64,000 nt of DNA from Schistosoma mansoni (lineage: Eukaryota > Platyhelminthes > Trematoda > Strigeidida > Schistosomatidae): positions 34,666,062 to 34,730,061 of the forward strand of contig NC_031495.1 of NCBI RefSeq assembly GCF_000237925.1, read 5' to 3'. The notes under the pieces were generated by a model. The model worked only from the letters and a program-made list of their open reading frames with translations, had not been told where the DNA came from and did no database searches. The first letter of the stretch is position 1, and each line of letters begins with the position of its first letter. Position numbers and translations under genes: made by a program. Shown in pieces: positions 44,111-55,300 of the stretch.

Positions 44111-46358
44111 AAAAATTACAAGAAATTCATTTTCTTTTTTCTTTCAGGCTTTATAGCCAATAAAATGCTTTAATCCTTTGATTACATCGTTTCTTACATC
44201 AAGGTAGGGCGTAATTGAAGATGGTTAACCTCAGCTAAATGCAACCAAACTTATCATGAAATCAGGGAAAGTTGGAAGTATAATTTCTAAGTAAAATAAA
44301 TATCAATAATGAGAAATCACTCCTCGTCATAGTCATGTTTCAAGCGTCACAATATCAAGGTCATTTCAACGTACACAGCAGCACGTACTTTTAAAATCGT
44401 GTGAGGCGTCGATTATATTTCATGACCAGATTGTCTTGATATCACAAATTTTCCATTGGTGCTTATCATCACCTAATTTCAATAATAAATGTATGTGCAC
44501 TTTCATATGATCACTGTGACGTTGCATCATTATAAGCTAGCTAATTAACTAAAACTGATTCATATGGATATATTTAATAATCAAATACGTGACCTGACAC
44601 AACTCAAAAATGAGTGTACAGTTGTTTATACTCAGCATGTCTGTATTTACCACCATATTATCTTTTTTATGCTGTTTTTTCACATAGATTGGGCAGATAT
44701 CTGCCCAATAACACATATGTGTTATGTTCAAACCTTAATTATTTTTCTGCTCTGTGTAACAATTATGTGCGCCCAGTTTTTTAGAAATTTTCCTGGTGCA
44801 AGGTAGTTTCCTATTTTACTTATCTGGTATTTTCTTGGAAATTGCTTCCAGTTAATACCGCTGGATTCGCATCGTTTGTGTAAAAATTTCCGTCATCTAT
44901 TGTAAGTCAAGAATTAAGATGTCTTATGACTACAACATCTTTCAGCCATGTTCTTCAATCAGGTCAGTTTTTATTAGTTGTCGCTCATAAAGAATTCAAT
45001 GGGGTCTTTGAGTACACCTTTATCTCTAATACTGAAAAGTTCTCGCTAAAGCGGTAGTTGAAGAACGCATCATTTCCTGTAGATTTTAATGTGTAAAATA
45101 GCTTCTCAAAAGATACTGAAAACTCTGAAATAGCTATTTCTTGTATGATGATCTTGCATTCATATGCATCCTTAGTTTCAGCATAGTTCTTAAACTAAAA
45201 ATTGACGATTGTAGATAATTTTGCAGGATTGCTTATATGTTTACAATATCATAACCTAGAAAAAATCTGGCGAGACTTTAGTTCATGGACGAGCCGATCA
45301 GACAGGTCTTTGATTTTGACGCGAAATTCACTCACTCAATTTGTTAAGAACCATTTTAGCATTATAGCTCATTAGTTCGTGATGAAAATATTAAGTCTAA
45401 TCCCTAACGTAAATGTTCAACTGTAAATCTTAATTCCTCACGCACACACCCTCATCTAACCCTAATTAGATGAACATTCCAAGGTCATTTTAGCGTTGCT
45501 CAAAGGTCCTCCATAAATTGTGGTTCCATCAAAAATCTCATTACACTTAGTTAATGGACGTCATTTCAACTCAAAACTATCTGAAGCTCAAATTCTTGTT
45601 TTAAGATCTACCAAAGATTATATTTACAAGGTAGTGTAATATAATGTAGATCGTATTTATGTCCAATAAAGTTGGATTTTCCTTGCTTTTGTAAAGTCAT
45701 ACATCCCTTTTACAAACACTTTATTTCTATTCCTCAATTCTAAGAACTTAGTCTCTCCTAAATAAAAAGTTGTTACTTGTATTTCAAAATCATACAAGTG
45801 TATTATTATAAGAAATACTTGCCACCGATATTGATCTATTTCAATAAACGTTTATGTATATTGTCAAAACTGTTGTCACTTCAAAATATGATTTCCAACC
45901 ATATAAATCTGGTACCATTCAGTCAATTTTCCTGTCTTCTCAATGTGACCTGTTACCCAAATCCAATATAAATCCCTCAACATCCAGTCAACCTCACGAT
46001 GATATGTAAAAAGTCAGTTTTACAGAGAACCCTATATCTAGTTTTATTTAGTTTTATGTAGGCTAGACGAATCCTATGCCACAAATGAAAATAAATTTCA
46101 GAAATTAGAGTCAATGAAATGATTCGTTTCAGTAAGAAATGTAAACCTGAATACGTTTCTATAACATTGTAAACTATTACCACATGTAAATGTATTGTAT
46201 ATACTTAACGAGGTTTCTAATTTTTGTTCTGTCCTTTAGATTCCCGAATTAATTGTCAGCTTACACTGTGTGTATTCTCTAACAACACCTCAAGGTATGT
46301 GAAATTTTTCTGACGTATAGACTATTCAAGCGGTCTGGCGCTTTTTAGTTGGTTTTTG
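44111..46358. other. Unassigned region upstream of SLC37
   Basis: No gene or repeat recognised. The SLC37 5' UTR and promoter probably lie in the last few hundred bp before 46359. Confidence 0.4.
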
Positions 46359-49300
46359 ATGAAACGATCTTTACCCCCATGTTACAGACCTTTCCAAACA
46401 TCGGTACTGCGAAATGATTTCCGGAGGTATGGTATTCTTTGATTGTTCAATATTACCGACAGACTAGCAATATATATTCTCCTGCTTACTTACTTCTGCT
46501 ACACATTTTATCATGCCTCACGAAAACCCCTTAGCATTGTTAAGACGGTTCTTCATCGTTCCAGCGTAAATGGACAACCGAAAACTGTTGGTTTCACTTC
46601 TGAGGGCTGGAAACCGTTTGGTAGCTTTTTGTCGTATGGTTGACGGCCGTATTTAGATTCCGACAATTGGAGTCAGTTATTGGGTGGCCTTGAATATATT
46701 TACTTATTTGTTTATGCAGTTTCAATGATTCTAAGGTGAGTTTAACAGATGTCGAACTACTTTGTAGTGGCTTTCTTGCAGAAAGAGTCAATCTAAGATA
46801 CTTCTTATCCATCGGAATGTTTCTTAGTGGAGTTTCCACTTTTGCATTTGGACTTGCTTCATACTTCGAAATTCACTACTACTCATACTTCGTCTTTATA
46901 CAGGTAAAAAATGTTTGATTCTCACTTTCAGGTGTTTTCTGGTCTTGTTCAAGCTTCTGGATGGCCGGCTGTTGTTACTCTGGTGGGAAATTGGTGGGGC
47001 AAAAGCAGGTCTCCAACAAAGTTTCACGTTTAATACTGATAATATATATATATATATATATATATATAACGTTTACATTTACTATAAGTTCATTTGCGTG
47101 TGTTACTAGATTAGAATTTTCTTCGTCTATAAAAATGATTCTGTCCTTATCACCACTAATGAGTGACAGTGGAATAGAGATCCCTTTTGGAACAAAAGTT
47201 ACATCAGATCCAGTCGGACAATTCATCGTATCTTTATTTCGAGTTAAAACATTAAAAAAGTCGTTTATATGGCAGTTAATGATTGACATACTGTCTTGAT
47301 CGTAAACTTTGTTTAAATCTTACAAAAGTCAAGTCCACCTTCGGTTTCTTGCAAAGTAACTTCAATTTAGATTGATATCATGAATGGATCAATGTTAGAC
47401 CACCTCTGGAAATCTGGAGGCACTGGACGGTCGTTTTGTCCTAACACGGGACCCCTCAGGAGTGTGCATCCACAGTCCCGCAATAAAGGGACTTGGACTC
47501 GCAAGCGGACGCTTAACTTCTAGACCACTGAGCCGACATCCAACGGTGTTAATGTCTAACTTCAACCAATCCACGATATTACGCGACCGTCCACCATTGT
47601 CTTCAGTAAGTAACTGCCTCACAACGGACACGGTCTAACCCCACTGGTCACGGCTTCTCACCAGAACTCCAGGAAATCCGTCTTGAAGCCAGTCATGAGT
47701 GAGCACATGATAACTTCAGTTTATTATGTATCAATTTAAACTCAGTAAATTGAGTTTGTGGAATGTAGTTTGTTATACACAAGCTTTTTTTCCTTTTTAT
47801 TAACGTTCACATTTGTGTTTTTCCTGTTTTCGTATAGACGTGGACTTATTATGGGTCTTTGGAATTCTCATACAAGTTTAGGAAATATCATAGGCTCCGT
47901 CATTGCTGGAATCTATGTTGAAACAAACTGGGGAGCTTCTTTTTATCTGCCCGGTCTCATCATGATGGTTGGGGCATTGGTTGTCTACTTGACAGTTATA
48001 GAGCATCCTAACATGTTGGTTTATAACTCGCCTAGTTCAGACAAAACAGATACTCAAATTCCAATGTCAGGAAGCATATATGGGGTAATTACCTATTCGT
48101 TCAGTTTTTTTCCAGCTGATTTTAATGTAACCCCCGAAAGTTGATTTGTTTTAGAAATAAACACTGGCATCAGTAGAAATAAAATTTTATATTGACAAAA
48201 GCTTTAATTGTATGTATTTATTAATAAGTTGTCCCCAGAATGCATTACTCATTATTACATTGACTTCATGGAGTTGGTTTTCATGTTGACCTCCGAATGC
48301 GGTTATGAATGTCTGTTGTTTCTTATTTTTTTTAATCGCGCGGTTTGAATGCAACCGAAAGCTTTTGCTAAACGTAATTTGATAAATAATCGTTATAGAA
48401 ACAAATTCTAAACCACCTTATATGAGTTAATTATACATCACAGCTTAAATGAGTCGTATACACAATTGCCAACTCATCATAAAGCTGACTATTCAAAGAC
48501 CCACTTAAGTCATATATACCAACTGTTTATTACAGTTCACTGATTTTATTGATAATACCAGTACGATATCTGTTAGTTACTTGTCATCAGTCAGTAGTTT
48601 TAATTACTGTCTGTTTTTTTCAAGGATATAAGTAATATAGGCTAGTCAGTACATGCTTCACTCTCCACTTTAAAAGCTTCTGTTATTTATGTATCAATTA
48701 ATATGATCATCCTTAAAGGTAGAAATTCTTTAATGTGGTGGTTTGGAGTTCACAACAAAATACTTGATTTCAAAATGGTTAGTGAGTAGTAACTCTTTAT
48801 GTTACATGTAAAAAAAAGTCATTCCTCCTCTGTGGGTTATTTTCCATGTGCTGTACTCATTCCACTTAGAGCATCAATTACTTTTGCCATTTTCCATACC
48901 GATTACAAGTCTAAATTAACTCTGAGTTCATAAGATTGGATTGATTTATGTTTTCTTTTATAACTCCGTTTGCTCCAGCTTCCTCGTGTTGGCTTATATG
49001 TTATCATAACGAAGAATATTCATCCATTTTTTCCATAACTTCTAGCTGAATAGAGCTAGTGGGAGTTACTGTGATATAATTAACGTTCATCTATGGGCAA
49101 CTCATTTACCTAGAGCAGATTTATTCCCTTGATTTCGAACTGCACAGCTTATATAGTGGTTAGTATTACCACCCAGATTCCTACAATTCCAACCAAGTTT
49201 TATGAATGGTATTACTGTTGCTTAATCTAGGGATTCTAAAAAATTGCTTAAAAGGCATTACAACATTAAGTTTATCAGTCGATAAAATAAAAAAACAATT

Positions 49301-52300
49301 GTAGGTAGTATTTCTACTAATTTCACATAATACAGACCATTGCATTACCCTGTTAATATAAAATAAGAGGTAGATTTGTTAATTACTTCACAATAATAGC
49401 AACTGTTCAAATAGTTTGCGTACATTCAACTTAATTCGTGGGCGGAAATTATTTCGATTAAATGTTTGTAGGACAATAACTCGTAGAGTCTGGTACTATG
49501 CCAAGCCTACAGAGGTTATTCTAGCTTCCGAACAGACCAGTTTATTCACTCTTCTGGAGTCACATTTTGACCTTGCCACTTACTAACCCTGACTTTTTAT
49601 ATGAGCGTTTGTTAATTGCTCACCCTATTAATTACGTGTCTGTAGCTTATTTTTGTCTGACTTTAAATATTGAGTCGCACTCCAACAAAACGAGTTGGCT
49701 CCTTCTCTGCTTCGCTTTTCATTCTGAATATCTATCCTGATCAACAAGTGCACGAAATATACGTATTCAAAATTCATTTTTGTATCTGACTTATCACGGT
49801 AATCTCGAACGTGAATTAAGTCGATAGTTATGTACGAGGGCAATCGGGATATATGTTTCGATAACATCATACGATTTATTTCGAGTCAGATTAAAAGACT
49901 TCAAAAAGTTTATGGAACTCAGTCTTCAAATTGATTTACGTTATACATCAGTTCAGTTGGACGAGTAAGAAAACTTATATATGAATTACAGGACTGAAAT
50001 AAAGTAAATTTTTAACCGTTACATGAGAGTGACTCTGTATTGCTTTTGGACTTATAAATAAACTTCTTGATTCAAACCAATTGGATTTGAATTTCAGTTA
50101 CCTAACTTTATCACTAAAACGAAACCGAACCAACTACATTTCTGAACACAAATTATGTTTGCAGATTGAAACGTCACTTGGATTTATGAAGTAATAGCTA
50201 ACCATTTTTGTGCGTTACTTTGTGTTTACCCGATAGTGTTGTTGTTATCCCATTTCTTTACAGGAAAACATCGACTGCGAAAGGTCGGATAAGGATGGTT
50301 TAAGGCCTTTAATATCGAATACTGAGGCCACTCGACCAATTAGTTTCATTGAAGCTATTCTATTGCCAGTAAGTTTGTCTTCAGGTATTTTTAATCCAGT
50401 TATACCACTCCAAAAACGTATATTTCTGAATCTCGTTATTTTGCCAAATCTATTGATTTGACACATTTTCCTTACTATTTCGCAGCATATGCCTTAGTTG
50501 TTTTTTTAGTGAAGGCTTAATTTCTGAAAAACCAGGAATCACTGGGTAGGGAATTATACAGCCCAACTGGTGAGTGATAAATGATAAAGGTATGATAATA
50601 TGGCTTTATTTTCTGACGGATAAAGATGTGTATTTATTTGTGAATGTACACATATTGTCTATTCGGTTAGCCAATAAACGCTTCCTACTCATTCTTCGTT
50701 GTTTTTACTCAAGTAACTGGATGAAATCGCGTATAGGAAGTTTGTATATCAGTAACAGACTCAGATACCATACAATATAACCATTTCTACTCATTATAAA
50801 ATTCATTTATCTTGTATAGAAGATTTTTTAGCTGAGCCGGATGATTTTGGTGGAGTTTCGTTTGGTCGTGGAGCGTTCATTGCTCTTCTGACAAACTTAG
50901 GACCAAAAATCAGATCAAAGGGTTGCACAATCACAATAAAGAGACAGTTCGCGACAGGTTAAGGGTTAGCAATAACCAATAAAGATCGAGGTCGACGGAA
51001 CAAGCTGTGAGTCATATGTGGAGAAATTCAAATACTTCACTTCTATTTGAAATTTGTGCTTATGATTTTATTCAGAAGAACAATTAAAGCTCCATAACCA
51101 AATAATCCAGCTCAAAAACGAAACTCCGCTAGGATTCAATTATCTCCACAAAGTATATATACGGTAATTCATGAATAAATATGTTCGTTAATTATTTTAT
51201 GAAATTTCCTTGTCATTTCCTTTTTCTGTTTATTTTACAGAGTGTGTTCACCTACTCACTCTTATTATTCTTTACGAAACTTGTCTCATATACATTTCTT
51301 TATTGGTTACCAAACTACTTAACGATTGTTGAACATGTATCAGCTGAACAGGCTGCTAAACTTTCTGTGTTATTCGATGTTGGTGGCATAATCGGTGGTG
51401 TATTGATAGGATGGTTTAGTGATAGTCAGGTAAGTTTTGTTTCCGTTCATTTGACGATTAGAAATAAAAGCCTACATATTATGTTGAAGTAAATTACTAA
51501 CTTTCAGATGAGCTTTTTCCAGACATTAGACTCCATTCAAGTATGTTTATTGTATTGTCCTCAGTAAATCTCTCTGTCGAATGAAGAACAAAAGGTCTTT
51601 ATAGTAAACAGTGACAGATAATTAAAACAACAGATAGAACAGTAATGATGCTAATAGGGTAACGTTAGAAAGTTGTTTGGATTTACTGAATAGGCTATGA
51701 CCAAAAAATGTGGACAGTGAATTACTCTGTTACAGAAAAATATAGATCTATGATCTATTCTGAAACCAGACATTGAAAATAATGAACTAAACACTTTAAC
51801 GAATCGTTGAACTAGCGTTTGTTTGCCAACTGGTAGCTTGGAATACGAGCTTTTTGGTCATTCCTGATTTCATAGTTGAAAGCATGAGTCAATTGAAGCT
51901 AGACCACCATGGAAAACCTGGAAACACTGGACGGCCGTTTCGTCCTATTATGGGACTCCTCAGCAGTGCGCATCCACGAACCCGCGCTCGCGAGATTCGA
52001 ACCCACGACCTACCAGTCTCGAGCCAGAGCCCTTAACCGATAGACCACTGAGCTGTCATCCAATGGTGTTAATGTCTAACTTCAACTGATCCACGAAGTT
52101 GATTTGTTTGTTTTATCAATGGTATTCGTTTCGAGAGAAGGATTGTATCATGTAGTAACTTATATCCGAACTAAAAATAAATGGATGGTAACTACTTAGA
52201 TCTATTTATGAACTGTTATTATATATATCTTCTTATTGTATAACCACTAAGTAACTATATTATATGCATATTCATATTGCTTTTATTATGTCTCTGTTTG

Positions 52301-55300
52301 ACCTATTGACTACCATTATACGGCTTCCTATTCTTAAGTTATTCTCAATTTATTAGTTACAGTATCTCAAACAGTCACTTTTGACCTTACTTACTTACAC
52401 CTGTTACCCCTCGTGATCTTGTATAGTTGTTATTTTTTACTTTATGGTTTTGATGTTGCCTGATTTGCATGTATATAAACTGCGTATGTTTGAAATATAT
52501 GATTCATATGGCGGAGGCTGATATTGGTGTTCTGGACTGAACTGGCTGTGTTAGGCGAGAAGCTATTATCTCAGAGGACCAGTAAGAATTCGAAGTTGAT
52601 TATAGGCTGCTCGGACTGGTTGATGCGTCAATAGTTTTGTACAGTGCCAAGATCATATAAGTCGGTGTTCTGTTGGTGATTTAGTCACGTGATATATTAA
52701 CAGGTCCATAGGACATGATAGTAACGGTATTTCCTTATGTTTCCTAAATATTGCAGTTGTTTACTTTCCAAAATAAATCAATCCGAAACACATTTCTATT
52801 CACATTCTATATTTGATAAGCTGAAAATTGGAAATGTCACTCATCAATTTTTAATTTGTTACAAAGACTATCATTTTAGGCAAAGTGAGGTTAGTAAAAT
52901 TCTGATTGATTACGTCAGAGATATTTTTGACTTGATATACACTAATGGACTGAAGACACTGTGTTTGTTATGACTGAAAGCTTTTGATCGATATCTCTAG
53001 AGATATATATTGCCCCCAAATGCCCTGGTACGACCGAGGGTGGGGAGAGTCCGCTCTCTCAAAATTCTCTCATATGGTCACGCATATACAGCCATTGCCA
53101 AGGAAGCCATACTTACTGCCACCTCGCAGAGGGGATGTTGTTTACGAAATTGAGAGGACGAAAAGCAAATGTCCGGCGCTTTAACCTGGTTGGTGGACAC
53201 GGATAATCCACCTAGGGGATTCGTAAAACCCTGATTCCTAACCAATAGTGCACATGGGCTCCGGAATCATGATGGAACAAATGGCGTTTGAACCTATTGT
53301 TGGTCATCGGCTACCATGGGACTGCATCTCCTAAAGTTGCTCCACTGCCTTATGGATTAGACCTTTAGGTCGAAGGCTCGGGGTGTGGCCCTCTAGGAAA
53401 ACCACCTTCTTTGGTTTGGGCACCCGGGCATTATTTCGGCCCTCACACAAATCGAATGAAGTGTGGCGCATATATATTTGGTACCTCCTAGTATCATCGT
53501 TCTTGTGTTTAAATAAACAAATAAAGGGATAAACATGAGTCAGAACTCGGAGTTATACTTCGTTATCCCCGAGTATACTGTTCCATGTATAAAGTTTTGA
53601 CTGATTGGTATTCATGTTGATGGGTGTTCTGTATTTTTCTTTTTTGTTCTAGTCAAATGGACAAAACCTCAACGAAGATGAAAAAACAATTAAAAAACGT
53701 GCACTTGCCTGTCTTGTTATGCTAGCTTTTGCGGCACCTTTGGTAAGTTTAAATTGTTAACGATCTTGCTTTTCTAGAAGAGTTGTCTAAACGTATACCT
53801 AATGTGTAATTTCTTTAGTCTGACGAACACATTTATAATCTCTATAGTTGATTTCATTATTTCTTGTCCGCTGTGTATTCACATTATATGAACTGTTTGT
53901 TCAAGTAGAATATATAGGTTAGTTGATTACCTTAGTTGTGTTGATAATTCATTCACTAATTGTACAGACCAATATCACTCCTTCGCTGTGTTTAACCTTA
54001 CTTAATCAAGTCATTGCATTTAAAGAATCTACTACTTACTATAACTCGTGACAATTACGTCGGTAAATTTAACCATGATTTTTATATCTTTACATTATGT
54101 ACTTAAATTTTCTGACCAACTGTTTCGTGTTTTGTCATTACAGCTGTTAGCTTATCGTTTTATGACTTCTACGAACTCGCTGATGTCATTAAGTAAGTCA
54201 ATTCACTATCGTTTAGTTCTTAAAAATTGTTAATTAACCGCAATTGTCATAAGTAATAGGTCATGTATATTGTCTACGTAAATGAATTATTTAGAAGTCT
54301 GCCCATATGATTAACACGACTTAATACTACCAGTTTCTTTTTATGCAGATAGGGTCAACTTTCTCTTACAAACATGAATAACACACTTCCTGTATGAGTA
54401 CTTATCAGCCTCATATTTATGATAAATTAACTACACTTTGCACCTCCACCCCTATTAAGCCAACTATTTTCCGGACTCTCCAAATATTCTGAGATTTTAT
54501 GTGATAGTGTCGCACAGATTTTTTTAAATCGTTGATGATTTTTTTTTAAATGTCCTGTTCAACTTATTCCATCCAACACCAGTAATTAATCTGAAGCAAA
54601 ATAGTTAAAGACTTCATTTTCCAAAGTAAATGCTTCAGTTTTAGTGAGGTGGTTGACCTCTCTTGGTTTGGGTTACTTCACACTGAGACTGAAGTTTTTT
54701 ATTTTATTTTATTTAAACACATAAATATTGGTACAAGGAAGCACCAGATAAATATACGCCTCACAAATCTCATACGATTTGTGTGAGGGCTGTGATACTG
54801 CTCAGGTGCCCAGACTGAAGCAGGTGGTTTTCTTAGGGGGCCACACCCGGAGCCTTTGACCTAAAGGTCTAATCCACAAGGCAGTGGAGCATCGTAAGGA
54901 GATGCAGTCCCATGGTAGCCGGTGACCAACAGTTGGTTCATACGCCACTCGTTCCTTCAGGATACTGGAGCCCATGTGCACCATTGGTTTGGAATGAGGG
55001 TTTTCCAACTCCCCTAGGTGGATCCTCCACATCCACCAACCCGGTTAAAGCGCCGGACATTCGCTTTTCGTCCTCTCACTTTTGTGAACAACACCCCCGC
55101 CACGAGAAGGCAGTGAGTAGGACTTCCCTGGCAGAGGCTATATATTCGCGTGGCCATATGAGAGCATTTCGAGAGGGAGAGCAGACTCTCCCCACTCTCG
55201 GCCGTACCAGGGCATTTGGGGGCACTTGTTCAGGTAAGGCGTTTTAAACGCTTATCGTAAGGGAGTTTAGTTAGACCATTCACTAATTCCGCCCCCACAC

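Noticed and set aside
51940-52060. A true tRNA gene, from A-box- and B-box-like sequences
   Set aside because: The tRNA fold is incomplete and the unit continues into a hammerhead domain, which identifies it as an Sm-alpha SINE.
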